A stretch of DNA of 64,000 nt from Microbulbifer sp. A4B17 (GCF_003076275.1 NZ_CP029064.1:577501-641500), one strand, 5' to 3'. Positions 29,460 through 40,730 are shown, numbered from the stretch's first letter. Notes: a model not told the origin generated them from the letters alone. Numbers and translations: made by a program.

Positions 29460-29936
29460 CTATGGCCAATCCCGGCTCAAATCACAGCTTCTGCTGCCCG
29501 CAAACAGCTTGGCGAATTGGGCGCCGCTCATCTCAACCAGCTCTTCGTGGTCACCGGCCTCAAAGTAGATGGTTTCACGGTGTCCAAGACTGGCGTCTAG
29601 CAGGGTAGTAATGCCGTAAGCCTGTCCGAGGGCGGGTAGGGCGCCCAGTTCGCAGTCTGGGAATATGGCGCCGAGTTCGGTTTCCGAGACCATTTGCAGT
29701 GAGTTTCGCCCCGTTTCATTGTGAAGTGAGCGCATATCGAGGCTACTGCTGGCTGGGATTACAGCCATTACGTAGCCCTCAATATCCTGGAGCAAAATCG
29801 CTTTTGCCACTTGATCTTCGCGCACGTGGGCAGCGCGGGCGCTTTCCCGGCTTGTGCGGGTGTGTGGATGCTGAATCAGGTGGTAATCGACCGATTGGTC
29901 ATTCAAATATTGACTCAGTGTTGCGGCGATAGTCAT
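29460..29936 (-). CDS. YbaK/EbsC-family aminoacyl-tRNA deacylase
   Basis: A 158-residue single-domain protein of the YbaK/ProX editing family, which removes wrong amino acids from tRNA (for example Cys or Ala from tRNA-Pro). Visible marks are the conserved Lys in QVAKAILLQ, the segment MAVIPASSSLDM, and the glycine-proline loop GALPALGQAYGIT. The start at 29936 is chosen as the first Met that gives the family N-terminus (MTIAATLSQYL); a longer reading would run into antisense rpsJ. The gene lies on the minus strand between the str and S10 operons, which are contiguous in Pseudomonas. The exact amino-acid specificity cannot be told. Confidence 0.88.
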   Translation of the reverse strand: MTIAATLSQYLNDQSVDYHLIQHPHTRTSRESARAAHVREDQVAKAILLQDIEGYVMAVIPASSSLDMRSLHNETGRNSLQMVSETELGAIFPDCELGALPALGQAYGITTLLDASLGHRETIYFEAGDHEELVEMSGAQFAKLFAGSRSCDLSRDWP

Positions 29937-30008
29937 TGTGGATACCTCGTTCCGCCTAGGGTACTCAATTGTAGTTTCAGCAGATTGAAATTTGATCAGC
30001 CTGTACAG

Positions 30009-30037
30009 TTGACAGCCTGCTGTGCTCCCCGTAGAAT
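30009..30037 (+). promoter_or_regulatory. S10 operon promoter
   Basis: A perfect TTGACA (30009-30014), a 17-bp spacer and TAGAAT (30032-30037), followed by TCGCGCTCC. It is divergent from the deacylase gene and gives a leader of only about 65 bases before rpsJ, shorter than the 170-base L4-controlled leader of E. coli. Confidence 0.8.
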
Positions 30038-30110
30038 TCGCGCTCCTTTTCGCCCGCCCTCGGGGCTGCGTAAGAGGACGTTCTTTAGTTAATAATTGGA
30101 GTTTGATTCC

Positions 30111-30422
30111 ATGCAGGGTCAACGTATCCGTATTCGCCTGAAGGCTTTCGATCACAAGCTGATCGACGCGTCCACTCAGGAGATCGTAGAGACGGCTAAG
30201 CGCACTGGCGCACAAGTTCGCGGTCCTATCCCGCTGCCGACTCGCAAAGAGAAGTACACCGTACTGATTTCCCCGCACGTTAATAAAGACGCTCGCGATC
30301 AGTATGAGATCCGTACTCACAAGCGTTTGCTGGACATCGTTGAGCCTACCGAGAAAACCGTCGACGCGCTGATGAAGCTCGATCTGGCGGCCGGTGTTGA
30401 GGTCCAAATTAGTCTCGGCTAA
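30111..30422 (+). CDS. rpsJ: 30S ribosomal protein S10 / NusE
   Basis: S10 of 103 residues, the head protein of the 30S that also acts as NusE in antitermination. I start at the ATG of [15 protein letters not shown], which matches the family and has TTGGAG upstream; an in-frame TTG at 30096 would add five residues and is unlikely. First gene of the S10 operon. Confidence 0.98.
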   Translation: MQGQRIRIRLKAFDHKLIDASTQEIVETAKRTGAQVRGPIPLPTRKEKYTVLISPHVNKDARDQYEIRTHKRLLDIVEPTEKTVDALMKLDLAAGVEVQISLG

Positions 30423-30531
30423 CACTTTTACTAACTACCGAATCCCGGGCGAAAACGGTCCGGGTAGTGTAACGCTCTGAAATTGGGCGGCCGCAGTGGG
30501 TTAAAGCCCCGTGCACTGAGAGGTTAAAAAG

Positions 30532-31167
30532 ATGACTATAGGTATTGTCGGCCGCAAGAGCGGCATGACTCGCATCTTCACTGAAGATGGCGTATCCATT
30601 CCGGTAACCGTTGTTGAGGTTGCTCCGAATCGCGTCACCCAAGTGAAAACTCAGGAAACTGACGGTTACAGTGCTGTTCAAGTAGCAGTAGGCAGCCGCA
30701 AAGCTTCCCGTGTCTCCAAGCCCGCAGCGGGCCACTTCGCCAAAGCCAATGTAGAGGCTGGCACAAATCTTTTCGAACTGCGCACTGACGGTTCTGAAGA
30801 GACTTTCGAAATCGGTTCTGAAATTACTGTTTCCAGCTTCGAAGCTGGCCAGATGATCGACGTAACCGGCACTTCCAAAGGTAAAGGCTTCCAGGGCGGC
30901 GTTAAGCGTTGGAATTTCCGCACCCAGGACGCAACCCACGGTAACTCCCTGTCTCACCGCGCACCCGGTTCTATCGGTCAATGTCAGACTCCTGGCCGCG
31001 TATGGAAAGGCAAGAAGATGGCCGGACACATGGGTGCTGAGCGCGTAACCGTGCAAAACCTGGAAGTGGTTCGTGTCGATGCCGAACGCAACCTGCTGTT
31101 GGTTAAAGGCGCTGTACCCGGTGCACCCGGTGGCAACGTTATCGTTCGTCCGGCAGTTAAAGCCTAA
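30532..31167 (+). CDS. rplC: 50S ribosomal protein L3
   Basis: L3 of 211 residues, near the peptidyl-transferase centre. It starts [15 protein letters not shown] and contains [15 protein letters not shown] and the central loop [20 protein letters not shown], where the Gln methylated by PrmB normally lies. Next gene rplD follows after 18 bases. Confidence 0.98.
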   Translation: MTIGIVGRKSGMTRIFTEDGVSIPVTVVEVAPNRVTQVKTQETDGYSAVQVAVGSRKASRVSKPAAGHFAKANVEAGTNLFELRTDGSEETFEIGSEITVSSFEAGQMIDVTGTSKGKGFQGGVKRWNFRTQDATHGNSLSHRAPGSIGQCQTPGRVWKGKKMAGHMGAERVTVQNLEVVRVDAERNLLLVKGAVPGAPGGNVIVRPAVKA

Positions 31168-31185
31168 GTCTGAGGGGAAATAGAT

Positions 31186-31800
31186 ATGGAACTGAATATC
31201 GCTACTCCCGAAGGCGCTAAAGGCACAGTAGCTGTCTCTGAAGTGACTTTCGGACGTGAGTTCAACCAAGATCTGGTACACCAGGCAGTTGTGGCCTACA
31301 TGGCCGGCGCTCGCCAGGGTACCAAGGCGCAGAAAAATCGTTCCGATGTTTCTGGTGGTGGTAAGAAGCCATGGCGCCAAAAAGGTACTGGCCGCGCACG
31401 TGCCGGTACTATCCGCAGCCCGCTGTGGCGTTCCGGTGGCGTAACCTTCGCCGCTGATCCGCGCGATCACAGCGTTAAGCTGAACAAAAAAATGTACCGC
31501 GCTGCACTGCGTTGCATTCTGTCTGAGCTGGCTCGTCAGGAGCGCCTGGTAGTGGTTGAGTCCTTCGATGTGGACGCGCCCAAGACCAAGCAGCTGGTAA
31601 GCAAACTGGCTCAGTTCGACCTGTCCGATGCGCTGATCGTGACTGAAGAGGTTAGTGAAAACCTCTACCTGGCCGCACGCAACTTGCACAAGATCGACGT
31701 CCGTGATGTACAGGCGATCGATCCAGTAAGCCTGATTCGCTTTAATAAGGTCGTGGTTACCGTTTCTGCGCTCAAGAAAATTGAAGAGGTGCTGGGATGA
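31186..31800 (+). CDS. rplD: 50S ribosomal protein L4
   Basis: L4 of 204 residues, with the tunnel-lining loop [19 protein letters not shown] near residue 60. In E. coli L4 represses the S10 operon through a long leader; the leader here is short, so that control may differ. It overlaps rplW by four bases (ATGA). Confidence 0.98.
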   Translation: MELNIATPEGAKGTVAVSEVTFGREFNQDLVHQAVVAYMAGARQGTKAQKNRSDVSGGGKKPWRQKGTGRARAGTIRSPLWRSGGVTFAADPRDHSVKLNKKMYRAALRCILSELARQERLVVVESFDVDAPKTKQLVSKLAQFDLSDALIVTEEVSENLYLAARNLHKIDVRDVQAIDPVSLIRFNKVVVTVSALKKIEEVLG

Positions 31801-32093
31801 ACCAAGAGCGACTCTACAAAGTACTGCTGGGCCCGGTAATTTCCGAAAAAGCTGCTGTGCTGGCCGATAGCGCCAACCAGGTAGTTTTCAAGGTTTCCAC
31901 CGACGCCGAAAAAGCTGAGATCAAGGCTGCGGTTGAGAAGCTGTTTAACGTTTCCGTTGAGCAGGTTCGCACCGTGAACGTAAAAGGCAAAACCAAGCGC
32001 ACTCGCCACGGCATGGGCCAGCGCAGCGACTGGAAAAAAGCCTACGTTCGCCTGGCTGAGGGCAGCGACATCAATTTTGAAGCTGCTGAGTAA
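31797..32093 (+). CDS. rplW: 50S ribosomal protein L23
   Basis: L23 of 98 residues at the tunnel exit, docking site for trigger factor and [23 protein letters not shown] opens the protein and the loop [21 protein letters not shown] is standard. It overlaps rplD. Confidence 0.98.
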   Translation: MNQERLYKVLLGPVISEKAAVLADSANQVVFKVSTDAEKAEIKAAVEKLFNVSVEQVRTVNVKGKTKRTRHGMGQRSDWKKAYVRLAEGSDINFEAAE

Positions 32094-32107
32094 AGGGGAC
32101 CGTTACA

Positions 32108-32932
32108 ATGGCAATTGTAAAAACAAAACCGACCTCCGCCGGCCGTCGTCACCTGGTTAAGGTTGTTAACACCGACCTGCACAAGGGTGCTCCTTACGCT
32201 CCTCTGTTGGAGAGCAAGAGCAAAAGTGGTGGCCGTAACAACAATGGTCGTATCACTACCCGTCACATCGGTGGTGGTCACAAGCAGCACTACCGTGTAA
32301 TCGACTTCAAGCGCAACAAAGACGGTATCCCGGCTAAAGTTGAGCGTCTGGAGTACGATCCCAACCGCAGCGCACACATCGCTCTGGTGTGTTACGCCGA
32401 CGGTGAGCGTCGTTACATTATCGCACCGAAAGGCCTGAAAGCAGGTGCCACCATTCAGTCCGGCGATGCCGCACCGATTGTTGTGGGTAACACTCTGCCT
32501 CTGCGCAACGTTCCGGTAGGTTCTGTAATCCACGCGATCGAGCTGAAGCCAGGCAAAGGCGCTCAGCTGGCCCGTTCTGCTGGTGCCTCTGTGCAGCTGG
32601 TAGCTCGTGAAGGTCAGTATGCGACCATTCGTCTGCGTTCCGGCGAAATGCGCAAGGTTCTCGCTGAGTGCCGCGCAACCCTGGGTGAAGTGAGCAACTC
32701 CGAGCACAGCCTGCGCAAGCTGGGTAAAGCTGGTGCTGCACGCTGGCGTGGTGTTCGTCCTACCGTTCGCGGTGTGGCGATGAACCCGGTAGATCACCCG
32801 CACGGTGGTGGTGAAGGCCGTACCTCTGGTGGTCGTCATCCGGTTACTCCGTGGGGCGTTCCGACCAAGGGTAAGAAAACGCGCAAGAACAAGCGCACCG
32901 ATAAGATGATAGTACGTCGTCGCGGCAAGTAA
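32108..32932 (+). CDS. rplB: 50S ribosomal protein L2
   Basis: L2 of 274 residues, one of the largest and most conserved 50S proteins, needed for subunit joining and peptidyl transfer. The signature [14 protein letters not shown] with the key His is present near residue 225. Length equals the E. coli protein to within a residue. Confidence 0.98.
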   Translation: MAIVKTKPTSAGRRHLVKVVNTDLHKGAPYAPLLESKSKSGGRNNNGRITTRHIGGGHKQHYRVIDFKRNKDGIPAKVERLEYDPNRSAHIALVCYADGERRYIIAPKGLKAGATIQSGDAAPIVVGNTLPLRNVPVGSVIHAIELKPGKGAQLARSAGASVQLVAREGQYATIRLRSGEMRKVLAECRATLGEVSNSEHSLRKLGKAGAARWRGVRPTVRGVAMNPVDHPHGGGEGRTSGGRHPVTPWGVPTKGKKTRKNKRTDKMIVRRRGK

Positions 32933-32969
32933 GCCGCGCGATGTCTGAGCAGCTAGAGAGGAATCGACA

Positions 32970-33248
32970 GTGCCACGCTCATTAAAGAAAGGTCCCTTTA
33001 TTGATCTGCATTTGATCAAGAAGGTGGAGGCGGCGATTGAAGCAAACGATCGTCGACCGATTAAAACCTGGTCCCGCCGTTCCATGATTATGCCGGAAAT
33101 GGTTGGACTGACGATTGCCGTACACAACGGTCGTCAACACGTGCCCGTTTTGGTTAACGAAGAAATGGTTGGCCATAAACTGGGCGAGTTCGCTGCTACC
33201 CGCACTTACCGCGGTCATGCTGCGGACAAGAAAGCGAAGAAGCGCTAA
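32970..33248 (+). CDS. rpsS: 30S ribosomal protein S19
   Basis: S19 of 92 residues in the 30S head, starting at GTG ([11 protein letters not shown] follows). GAGAGGAAT lies upstream. It ends with the basic tail [10 protein letters not shown]. Confidence 0.98.
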   Translation: MPRSLKKGPFIDLHLIKKVEAAIEANDRRPIKTWSRRSMIMPEMVGLTIAVHNGRQHVPVLVNEEMVGHKLGEFAATRTYRGHAADKKAKKR

Positions 33249-33263
33249 GCCGAGGTTAAAAAG

Positions 33264-33596
33264 ATGGAAGTAGCAGCAAAATTACGCGGCGCACGTCTAT
33301 CGGCGCAAAAGGCGCGACTGGTAGCTGATCAGGTTCGCGGCAAAGGCGTTGAAGAAGCCCTGGATATTCTTGCATTTAGCAATAAAAAGGGTGCGGCGAT
33401 CGTTAAGAAAGTACTGGAATCAGCCATTGCTAACGCTGAGCACAACGAAGGTGCTGACGTTGACGAGCTGAAAGTTTCCACAATTTTTGTGGACGAAGGT
33501 ATGACCATGAAGCGCATTAAACCGCGTGCTAAAGGTCGTGCCGATCGCATTCTTAAGCGTACTTGTCACATCACTGTGAAAGTAGCCGAGAAATAA
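33264..33596 (+). CDS. rplV: 50S ribosomal protein L22
   Basis: L22 of 110 residues. Its long beta-hairpin ([20 protein letters not shown]) reaches into the exit tunnel near the macrolide site. The sequence there is ordinary, without the deletions seen in macrolide-resistant mutants. Confidence 0.98.
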   Translation: MEVAAKLRGARLSAQKARLVADQVRGKGVEEALDILAFSNKKGAAIVKKVLESAIANAEHNEGADVDELKVSTIFVDEGMTMKRIKPRAKGRADRILKRTCHITVKVAEK

Positions 33597-33615
33597 CAGA
33601 GCAGGCGAGAAAACC

Positions 33616-34296
33616 ATGGGACAAAAAGTACATCCTACCGGCATTCGTCTGGGTATCGTTAAAAAGCATACCTCTGTTTGGTATGCCGGCAGCGACGAGT
33701 ACGCAGACAAGCTGTACACGGATCTGAAAGTTCGCGAATACATTCGCAAAAAACTGGCCCACGCTTCTGTGAGCCGTATCGAGATCGAACGTCCGGCAAA
33801 CACTGCACGTGTGAAGATTCACACTGCACGTCCGGGCATCGTGATCGGTAAAAAAGGTGAAGACGTAGAACGTCTGCGCAAAGAAGTTAGCGCGCAGATG
33901 GGCGTACCTGTGCACATCGACATCGAAGAAGTGCGCAAGCCTGATATGGACGCGGCTCTGGTTGGCCAGAACGTTGCCCAGCAGCTGGAACGCCGTGTTA
34001 TGTTCCGTCGCGCTATGAAGCGTGCCGTACAGAACGCTATGCGTCAGGGTGCCGAAGGTATCAAGATTCAAGTAAGTGGCCGTCTCGGTGGTGCTGAAAT
34101 CGCACGTACCGAATGGTATCGCGAAGGTCGTGTGCCCCTGCATACCCTGCGCGCGAACATCGACTACGCCACTGCTGAAGCGATGACTACTTACGGCATC
34201 ATCGGTATCAAGGTGTGGATCTTTAAAGGCGAAGTTATCGGTGACGAAGTGCCCGATGAGAAGCCGGCAAAGAGCCGCAAGAAAGCTGCTAAATAA
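33616..34296 (+). CDS. rpsC: 30S ribosomal protein S3
   Basis: S3 of 226 residues at the mRNA entry channel. The KH domain holds [14 protein letters not shown] near residue 75. The start [13 protein letters not shown] is invariant in the family. Confidence 0.98.
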   Translation: MGQKVHPTGIRLGIVKKHTSVWYAGSDEYADKLYTDLKVREYIRKKLAHASVSRIEIERPANTARVKIHTARPGIVIGKKGEDVERLRKEVSAQMGVPVHIDIEEVRKPDMDAALVGQNVAQQLERRVMFRRAMKRAVQNAMRQGAEGIKIQVSGRLGGAEIARTEWYREGRVPLHTLRANIDYATAEAMTTYGIIGIKVWIFKGEVIGDEVPDEKPAKSRKKAAK

Positions 34297-34307
34297 GGGG
34301 TACGCAG

Positions 34308-34721
34308 ATGCTGCAACCAAAGCGTACAAAATTCCGCAAGGTACAGAAGGGTCGCAACCGCGGTCTTTCTCAGCGCGGCTCTAAAGTGAGCTTTGGCGAG
34401 TTTGGCCTTAAGGCTATCGGTCGCGGTCGCATTACTGCGCGCCAGATCGAAGCGGCTCGTCGCGCAATGACTCGTCACATTAAACGTGGCGGTAAAATCT
34501 GGATTCGTGTGTTTCCGGACAAGCCAATTACCAACAAGCCCCTCGAAGTTCGAATGGGTAAAGGTAAAGGTGGCGTTGAATACTGGGTAGCTCAGATCCA
34601 GCCGGGCAAAGTCCTCTATGAGATGGAGGGTGTGTCCGAGGAGCTGGCTCGTGAGGCTTTCGCACTAGCTGCGGCCAAGCTGCCTGTAAAAACAACTTTC
34701 GTTAAGCGTTCGGTGATGTAA
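34308..34721 (+). CDS. rplP: 50S ribosomal protein L16
   Basis: L16 of 137 residues near the A site, starting [18 protein letters not shown]. The arginine that YcfD-type oxygenases hydroxylate in E. coli (Arg81) lies in a matching context ([13 protein letters not shown]). Its last base is the first base of the rpmC start codon. Confidence 0.98.
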   Translation: MLQPKRTKFRKVQKGRNRGLSQRGSKVSFGEFGLKAIGRGRITARQIEAARRAMTRHIKRGGKIWIRVFPDKPITNKPLEVRMGKGKGGVEYWVAQIQPGKVLYEMEGVSEELAREAFALAAAKLPVKTTFVKRSVM

Positions 34722-34912
34722 TGAAGACTGCAGATCTACGCGAAAAGTCAGTTGAAGAGCTGAACCAGGAACTGCTGAACCAGCTCGAAGCTCAATTTAA
34801 GCTTCGTATGCAAAAATCCACCGGTCAACTGGCTCAGACTCATCTGCTGAAGCAGACTCGTCGCGACATTGCTCGCATAAAGACTGTGTTGACCGAGAAG
34901 GCAGGTAATTAA
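34721..34912 (+). CDS. rpmC: 50S ribosomal protein L29
   Basis: L29 of 63 residues, a two-helix protein near the tunnel exit ([20 protein letters not shown] and [16 protein letters not shown]). It overlaps rplP by one base (TAATG). Confidence 0.97.
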   Translation: MKTADLREKSVEELNQELLNQLEAQFKLRMQKSTGQLAQTHLLKQTRRDIARIKTVLTEKAGN

Positions 34913-34914
34913 TC

Positions 34915-35178
34915 ATGGCTGAAGCAAAACTGAAGCGTACTCTGACCGGTAAGGTTGTGAGTGACAAGATGGATAAAACCATCACCGTTTTGATCGAGCG
35001 CCGTGTTAAGCACCCGATCTACGGCAAAATTGTAAACAAGTCCACAAAGCTCAAGGCTCATGACGAGAACAATGATTGCAGCATCGGTGATGTTGTAACC
35101 ATCGAGGAATCTCGTCCGCTGTCCAAGAGCAAATCTTGGGCTTTACAGAAAATTGTAGAGCGTGCGGCGAAGGTATAA
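34915..35178 (+). CDS. rpsQ: 30S ribosomal protein S17
   Basis: S17 of 87 residues, an early-binding OB-fold protein. [20 protein letters not shown] and [19 protein letters not shown] are standard. It starts two bases after rpmC and closes the S10 operon proper. Confidence 0.98.
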   Translation: MAEAKLKRTLTGKVVSDKMDKTITVLIERRVKHPIYGKIVNKSTKLKAHDENNDCSIGDVVTIEESRPLSKSKSWALQKIVERAAKV

Positions 35179-35224
35179 CCCCTAGCGCATTGACTGCCGA
35201 ATTGAAAGGTTTCGGAGAGAGACA

Positions 35225-35593
35225 ATGATTCAAGCGGAATCCTACTTAGAAGTAGCTGACAACAGTGGGGCTCGCCGCGTCATGTGCATCAAGGTGCTGG
35301 GCGGCTCCCATCGTCGTTATGCCGGCGTGGGCGACATTATTAAGGTAACCGTTAAGGAAGCCATTCCCCGCGGTAAAGTGAAGAAAGGTCAGGTAATGAA
35401 CGCCGTTGTGGTTCGCACCAAAAAAGGTGTGCGTCGCGCGGACGGTTCCCTGATTAAATTTGACGATAACGCAGCGGTGCTGCTGAACCAGCAACTGGCG
35501 CCGGTTGGCACCCGTATTTTTGGTCCGGTAACTCGCGAATTGCGCGGTGAGAAGTTCATGAAGATCATCTCCCTCGCTCCCGAAGTTATCTAG
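35225..35593 (+). CDS. rplN: 50S ribosomal protein L14
   Basis: L14 of 122 residues, starting [18 protein letters not shown]. It contacts S12 side 16S helix 14 at a subunit bridge and is the docking site for RsfS. First gene of the spc section; GGAGAGAG precedes the ATG. Confidence 0.98.
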   Translation: MIQAESYLEVADNSGARRVMCIKVLGGSHRRYAGVGDIIKVTVKEAIPRGKVKKGQVMNAVVVRTKKGVRRADGSLIKFDDNAAVLLNQQLAPVGTRIFGPVTRELRGEKFMKIISLAPEVI

Positions 35594-35613
35594 GCCTCGA
35601 GCGGAGAAGAGTT

Positions 35614-35925
35614 ATGCGCAAGATCAAGCGTGACGACGAAGTGATCGTTATCGCCGGTCGTGACAAGGGCAAACGTGGTTCAGTACGTAAAGTACTGAAC
35701 GACGGCCGTCTGATTGTCTCCGGCATACAGATGATCAAAAAGCACCAAAAGCCAAACCCACAGATGGGTATTGCAGGTGGCATCGTTGAGAAAGAAGCTG
35801 CTATCCAAGCTTCCAACGTAGCCATCTTCAACCCTAACACCCAGAAGGCTGACCGGGTGGGCTTTAAAGTACTGGAAGACGGCACTAAGATTCGCGTCTT
35901 CAAATCCAGCGGCGAAGCCATCTAA
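35614..35925 (+). CDS. rplX: 50S ribosomal protein L24
   Basis: L24 of 103 residues, an assembly initiator with a KOW motif ([19 protein letters not shown]) at the N-terminus. GGAG lies upstream. Confidence 0.98.
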   Translation: MRKIKRDDEVIVIAGRDKGKRGSVRKVLNDGRLIVSGIQMIKKHQKPNPQMGIAGGIVEKEAAIQASNVAIFNPNTQKADRVGFKVLEDGTKIRVFKSSGEAI

Positions 35926-35956
35926 GGCTCTTGACGCAAAAGCAGGTTGGTAGATC

Positions 35957-36496
35957 ATGGCAAAGCTTAAAGAGCTCTACACTAAGGACCTCGTGGCCAA
36001 GCTAAAAGAAGAGCTTGGTCTCGAGAATGTGATGGCAGTGCCGCGCATCACCAAGATCACCATCAACATGGGTGTTGGTGAAGCGATTGGTGATAAGAAG
36101 GTGCTGGAGCACGCTGTCAACGATATGACAGCAATTACTGGTCAAAAGCCCATCGTTACTAAAGCGCGCAAATCTATTGCGGGCTTTAAGATTCGTGACG
36201 GTTGGCCGATCGGCTGCAAGGTAACTCTGCGCGGTGAGCGCATGTATGAGTTCCTGGAGCGTTTGGTTGACATCGCGATTCCGCGTATCCGCGACTTCCG
36301 TGGCATTAGCCCGAAGCAGTTCGACGGCCGCGGTAACTTCTCTATGGGCGTGACTGAGCAAATCATCTTCCCGGAAATTGACTACGACAAAGTAGACAAG
36401 CTCCGCGGTCTGGATATTTGTATTACCACTACAGCTGCAAACGACGATCAAGGTCGTGCGCTGCTGAAAGCGTTCAACTTCCCTTTCAAGGGTTAA
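35957..36496 (+). CDS. rplE: 50S ribosomal protein L5
   Basis: L5 of 179 residues, a 5S rRNA-binding protein of the central protuberance. Marks include [16 protein letters not shown] and [19 protein letters not shown]. In E. coli the S8 repressor site overlaps the start of rplE; the gap here is only 31 bases. Confidence 0.98.
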   Translation: MAKLKELYTKDLVAKLKEELGLENVMAVPRITKITINMGVGEAIGDKKVLEHAVNDMTAITGQKPIVTKARKSIAGFKIRDGWPIGCKVTLRGERMYEFLERLVDIAIPRIRDFRGISPKQFDGRGNFSMGVTEQIIFPEIDYDKVDKLRGLDICITTTAANDDQGRALLKAFNFPFKG

Positions 36497-36505
36497 GAGG
36501 ATTCC

Positions 36506-36811
36506 ATGGCGAAGAAATCCATGATTGCGCGCGAAAACAAGCGCGCTCGAACCGCAGCTAAGTACGCCGAGAAGCGTCAAGAGCTGAAGGCGATCATCGC
36601 CAGTTCCACTGCTTCCGAAGAGGAGCAGTGGGAGGCTCAACTCAAGCTGCAGAAAATGCCGCGCGATGCAAGCCCGGTACGTCAGCAACGCCGCTGTCGT
36701 ATTACTGGTCGCCCCCACGCTGTATACCGCAAGTTCGGCCTGTGCCGTAACAAGCTTCGTGAAGCTGCGATGCGTGGTGATGTTCCTGGCCTCGTGAAGT
36801 CCAGCTGGTAA
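36506..36811 (+). CDS. rpsN: 30S ribosomal protein S14, zinc-free type
   Basis: S14 of 101 residues. This is the longer form without a zinc ribbon: the two CXXC pairs of the short form are missing, and [19 protein letters not shown] carries the core. It assembles in the 30S head. Confidence 0.98.
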   Translation: MAKKSMIARENKRARTAAKYAEKRQELKAIIASSTASEEEQWEAQLKLQKMPRDASPVRQQRRCRITGRPHAVYRKFGLCRNKLREAAMRGDVPGLVKSSW

Positions 36812-36851
36812 TTACCAGCTGGTTTAAGGCAGATTTGAGGAGTCTCATAAG

Positions 36852-37244
36852 ATGAGTATGCAAGATCCGTTGGCAGATATGCTGACTCGCATCCGCAATG
36901 CCCTGGCGCGCGGAAAAGCGGAAGTCACCCTGCCATCATCCAAACTGAAAGTAGCTGTGGCCAATGTCCTGAAAGACGAAGGTTACGTTACTGATTTAAA
37001 CGTAAGCGAAGGCGCTAAGCCGGAACTGACCATTGCTCTGAAATATTTCCAGGGCAAGCCGGTTATTGCCGAGCTGAATCGCGTTTCCCGTCCGGGCCTG
37101 CGCGCTTACACTGGTAAAAAAGCTCTGCCTACCGTACGTGGTGGCCTGGGTATCGCGATCGTTTCCACCTCTAATGGTGTGATGACTGACCGCGCTGCAC
37201 GTCAGGCTGGTATCGGTGGCGAAGTGCTTTGCACCGTATTCTAA
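36852..37244 (+). CDS. rpsH: 30S ribosomal protein S8
   Basis: S8 of 130 residues, binds 16S helix 21 and in E. coli represses the spc operon. The C-terminal [20 protein letters not shown] is the family signature. Confidence 0.98.
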   Translation: MSMQDPLADMLTRIRNALARGKAEVTLPSSKLKVAVANVLKDEGYVTDLNVSEGAKPELTIALKYFQGKPVIAELNRVSRPGLRAYTGKKALPTVRGGLGIAIVSTSNGVMTDRAARQAGIGGEVLCTVF

Positions 37245-37256
37245 GCGGGGGTTGCA

Positions 37257-37790
37257 ATGTCTCGAGTAGCAAATAGTCCGGTAGTTATCCCCGCAGGTGT
37301 AACCGTAGACCTGAAAGGTCAGAACATCGCTGTTAAAGGCGGTAGCGGTAACCTTGATATGGTTATTCACGGTGACGTAGAAGTGAGTGAGGCTGAAAGC
37401 CAGCTGACTTTTGCCGCGCGCAATAACTCCAAGCAGGCCAGAGCTCTGGCGGGTACTACCCGTGCTTTGGTCAATAACATGGTGATAGGCGTAAGCAAGG
37501 GCTTCGAGAAGAAGCTGCAGTTGCTGGGTGTTGGTTATCGTGCGAAAGCAGCCGGTAAAGCGGTTAACCTGACCCTGGGCTTCTCCCATCCGATCGATTA
37601 TCAGTTGCCGGAAGGTGTGACTGCGGAAACTCCATCCCAGACTGAAATCGTACTGAAGAGCAGCAATAAACAGCTGCTGGGCCAAGTGGCCGCTGAGATC
37701 CGTGCGTTCCGTCCGCCGGAGCCCTACAAAGGTAAGGGTGTCCGTTATGCCGACGAGCGCGTGTATCGCAAAGAGGCCAAGAAGAAGTAA
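37257..37790 (+). CDS. rplF: 50S ribosomal protein L6
   Basis: L6 of 177 residues with two similar domains, near the sarcin-ricin loop. The C-terminal signature [14 protein letters not shown] is intact. Confidence 0.98.
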   Translation: MSRVANSPVVIPAGVTVDLKGQNIAVKGGSGNLDMVIHGDVEVSEAESQLTFAARNNSKQARALAGTTRALVNNMVIGVSKGFEKKLQLLGVGYRAKAAGKAVNLTLGFSHPIDYQLPEGVTAETPSQTEIVLKSSNKQLLGQVAAEIRAFRPPEPYKGKGVRYADERVYRKEAKKK

Positions 37791-37803
37791 GTAGGGCATA
37801 GAT

Positions 37804-38154
37804 ATGAACGTTAAGAAAGCATCTCGCTTGCGTCGTGCACGTCGTGCCCGCGCCAAGATCCGTGAGCTGGGCGCCGTTCGCCTCACCGTGAACCGCACCC
37901 CGCGCCACATTTACGCACAGATCCTGTCTGCCGAAGGCAATGCGGTATTGGCTTCCGCCTCTACCCTGGACAAGGACCTGCGCTCAGGTAAAACCGGCAA
38001 CGCTGACGCCGCTGCCGCAGTTGGCAAATTGATCGCTGAGCGCGCAAAAGCCGCTGGCGTTGAACAAGTTGCCTTCGATCGTAGCGGCTTCCGATACCAT
38101 GGCCGTGTTAAGGCCCTGGCTGACGCTGCCCGCGAAGCCGGTCTGAAATTCTAA
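37804..38154 (+). CDS. rplR: 50S ribosomal protein L18
   Basis: L18 of 116 residues, 5S rRNA binder. Basic N-terminus ([13 protein letters not shown]) then [14 protein letters not shown], ending [25 protein letters not shown] tail typical of the family. Confidence 0.98.
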   Translation: MNVKKASRLRRARRARAKIRELGAVRLTVNRTPRHIYAQILSAEGNAVLASASTLDKDLRSGKTGNADAAAAVGKLIAERAKAAGVEQVAFDRSGFRYHGRVKALADAAREAGLKF

Positions 38155-38164
38155 GGGTTGAGTT

Positions 38165-38671
38165 ATGGCTAGAGAGAAAGACAAAAGCAACGACGAAGGC
38201 CTGCAGGAGAAGCTGGTCCAGGTCAATCGCGTTGCCAAGACTGTTAAAGGTGGTCGTATCTTCGCCTTTACCGCACTGACCGTAGTTGGTGATGGCAATG
38301 GCCGTGTCGGCTTTGGTCGCGGCAAGGCGCGTGAAGTGCCTGTAGCGATTCAAAAGGCGATGGAAGCTGCACGCCGCAACATGATCCAGGTAGATCTGAA
38401 TGGTGACACCATCCAGTACGCTACCAATGGTCGCCATGGCGGTTCCAAGATTTACATGCAGCCCGCCTCCCAGGGTACCGGTGTAATTGCCGGCGGTGCT
38501 ATGCGCTCCGTTCTGGAAATGGCTGGTGTACACAACGTATTGGCTAAGTGTTACGGCTCCACCAACCCGGTGAACGTAGTACGTGCAACTTTCAAAGCTC
38601 TGGAGCAAATGCAGAGCCCGGAAGATGTGGCTGCCAAGCGCGGTAAATCTGTCGAAGAGATTCTGGGCTAA
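38165..38671 (+). CDS. rpsE: 30S ribosomal protein S5
   Basis: S5 of 168 residues, with the double-stranded RNA-binding-like N-terminal domain ([18 protein letters not shown]), the loop where spectinomycin-resistance changes occur, and [15 protein letters not shown]. It helps decoding fidelity. Confidence 0.98.
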   Translation: MAREKDKSNDEGLQEKLVQVNRVAKTVKGGRIFAFTALTVVGDGNGRVGFGRGKAREVPVAIQKAMEAARRNMIQVDLNGDTIQYATNGRHGGSKIYMQPASQGTGVIAGGAMRSVLEMAGVHNVLAKCYGSTNPVNVVRATFKALEQMQSPEDVAAKRGKSVEEILG

Positions 38672-38709
38672 TCACAGCTCGGATTTAAGGTTATTGGTGG
38701 GTTAAGACC

Positions 38710-38895
38710 ATGGCTAAAAAGACCATTAAAGTGACCCAGACCAAAAGCATCAACGGACGCCTGAAAAGCCATCAGGCGTGCGTTGCGGGTCTGGGCCTGC
38801 GCCGCATCGGCCACACAGTGGAAGTGGAAGATACTCCTTCCGTGCGCGGCATGATCAATAAAGTTAACTACCTGGTTAAGGTTGAAGGGGAATAA
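38710..38895 (+). CDS. rpmD: 50S ribosomal protein L30
   Basis: L30 of 61 residues ([34 protein letters not shown]). Its stop is followed one base later by the rplO start. Confidence 0.97.
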   Translation: MAKKTIKVTQTKSINGRLKSHQACVAGLGLRRIGHTVEVEDTPSVRGMINKVNYLVKVEGE

Positions 38896-38896
38896 C

Positions 38897-39331
38897 ATGC
38901 GTTTGAACGACTTGTCTCCTGCACCGGGCCACAAGCACAGCGCCAAGCGCGTTGGTCGCGGTATTGGTAGCGGATTGGGTAAGACCGGTGGCCGCGGCCA
39001 CAAAGGTCAGAAAGCGCGTTCCGGCGGCAGCGTTCGTCCGGGCTTCGAAGGCGGTCAGATGCCTTTGCAGAAGCGTCTTCCTAAGTACGGTTTCACTGCT
39101 CGTGTTTCTCGCTTTACCGCAGAAGTACGTCTGGCTGAGCTGGCGAAGGTAGAAAATGACGTAATCGATTTGGCAGCGCTTAAGAATGCCGATATTATCG
39201 GCAGCCATATTAAACGCGCCAAAGTGTTCCTCTCAGGTGAGCTGACCAAAGCTGTTACCGTTAAGGGTCTGGGAGTTACCAAAGGTGCAAAGGCAGCGAT
39301 TGAAGCTGCTGGCGGTAAAATAGAAGACTAA
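38897..39331 (+). CDS. rplO: 50S ribosomal protein L15
   Basis: L15 of 144 residues. I start at the ATG of [18 protein letters not shown], which matches the family and has AAGGGGA upstream; an in-frame earlier Met inside rpmD would add five residues. The Gly/Arg-rich N-terminal extension ([19 protein letters not shown]) is standard. Confidence 0.98.
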   Translation: MRLNDLSPAPGHKHSAKRVGRGIGSGLGKTGGRGHKGQKARSGGSVRPGFEGGQMPLQKRLPKYGFTARVSRFTAEVRLAELAKVENDVIDLAALKNADIIGSHIKRAKVFLSGELTKAVTVKGLGVTKGAKAAIEAAGGKIED

Positions 39332-39342
39332 TCGAGGCGCCA

Positions 39343-40689
39343 ATGGCACGACCAGGATCCGGTGGAAATCCCCTGGGCAACAGCAAGGGATTGGGCGAGC
39401 TTTGGGCTCGCCTTCGTTTTCTGTTTCTAGCGATTCTTGTTTATCGACTGGGGACACATATTCCGGTGCCCGGCATTGATCCGGAAAAGCTGTCAAACCT
39501 GTTTAACCAGAACCAGGGAACCATCCTTGGCCTGTTTAACATGTTCTCAGGCGGCGCCCTGGAAAGGATGAGTATTCTGGCGCTGGGCATCATGCCCTAC
39601 ATCTCCGCGTCCATCATCATGCAGTTGATGAGCGCGGTGACTCCCTCTCTGGAAGCGTTGAAGAAGGAAGGGGAGGCCGGTAGGCGTAAGATTAACCAGT
39701 ACACCCGCTATCTGACGGTAATACTGGCCCTGATTCAGGGTATCGGTATGACTTTCGGTCTGGCTGGGCAGAACCTGGCTTACTCATCTGAGCCCGCGTT
39801 TGGTTTTTACTTTGTGGCGGTAACGTCACTGGTGACTGGTGCTGTATTTATGATGTGGCTCGGTGAGCAGATCACTGAGCGCGGTGTTGGCAACGGCATT
39901 TCCATGCTGATTTTTGCCGGAATCGTCGCCGGTCTGCCCGGTGCCATCGGCCAGGCATTTGAACAGGCGAGACAGGGTGAGCTGCACATTCTCATGCTGT
40001 TGATAATTGGTGTTATCGCTCTTGCCGTAGTGTTCTTTGTGGTTGTTATGGAGCGCGGCCAGCGTCGCATCACAATCAACCACGCCAGACGCCAAGCGGG
40101 ACGTTACTCTGCAGCTCCGGCTGCACAGGCGAGCCACTTGCCGCTGAAGGTGAATATGGCTGGTGTAATCCCGGTGATCTTTGCCAGCAGCATCCTGTTG
40201 TTCCCGGCCACACTGGCTCAGTGGTTTGGCCAGGGCGGGGAGGGTCTCGGTGCAGAGATTCTGCAGTGGATGGCGTTGCAGCTTGGACCAGGGCAACCGC
40301 TGAACATTATTCTGTTCGCACTGTTGATTGGTTTCTTCTGTTTCTTCTACACGGCGTTGATGTTCAACCCGAATGAAGTTGCAGATAACCTGAAAAAGTC
40401 CGGTGCTTATGTGCCAGGTATTCGCCCTGGAGAGCAGACGGCCCGCTATATCGATAGCGTGCTGACTCGCCTCACCCTGGTGGGTGCTGTGTATATCGCA
40501 CTGGTATCCCTGCTGCCGCAGTTCCTGGTAGTTGGGTTTAACGTTCCCTTCTATCTGGGGGGTACCTCACTGCTGATCGTTGTAGTAGTAGTGATGGACT
40601 TTATGGCACAGGTACAATCGCATCTGCTGTCACACCAGTACGAAGGCTTGATGAAAAAAGCGAACCTGCAAAGCTACGGTCGTCGCTAG
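39343..40689 (+). CDS. secY: Preprotein translocase subunit SecY
   Basis: SecY of 448 residues, the ten-span channel of the Sec translocon. The first span region [22 protein letters not shown], the plug area with [20 protein letters not shown], and the loop GMTFGLAGQ are clear. It works with SecE (12452) and SecG. It starts 11 bases after rplO. Confidence 0.98.
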   Translation: MARPGSGGNPLGNSKGLGELWARLRFLFLAILVYRLGTHIPVPGIDPEKLSNLFNQNQGTILGLFNMFSGGALERMSILALGIMPYISASIIMQLMSAVTPSLEALKKEGEAGRRKINQYTRYLTVILALIQGIGMTFGLAGQNLAYSSEPAFGFYFVAVTSLVTGAVFMMWLGEQITERGVGNGISMLIFAGIVAGLPGAIGQAFEQARQGELHILMLLIIGVIALAVVFFVVVMERGQRRITINHARRQAGRYSAAPAAQASHLPLKVNMAGVIPVIFASSILLFPATLAQWFGQGGEGLGAEILQWMALQLGPGQPLNIILFALLIGFFCFFYTALMFNPNEVADNLKKSGAYVPGIRPGEQTARYIDSVLTRLTLVGAVYIALVSLLPQFLVVGFNVPFYLGGTSLLIVVVVVMDFMAQVQSHLLSHQYEGLMKKANLQSYGRR

Positions 40690-40730
40690 CGCGTCACCTG
40701 CTCGCAGTTTGATTGAATTGAGGTAAGGTC

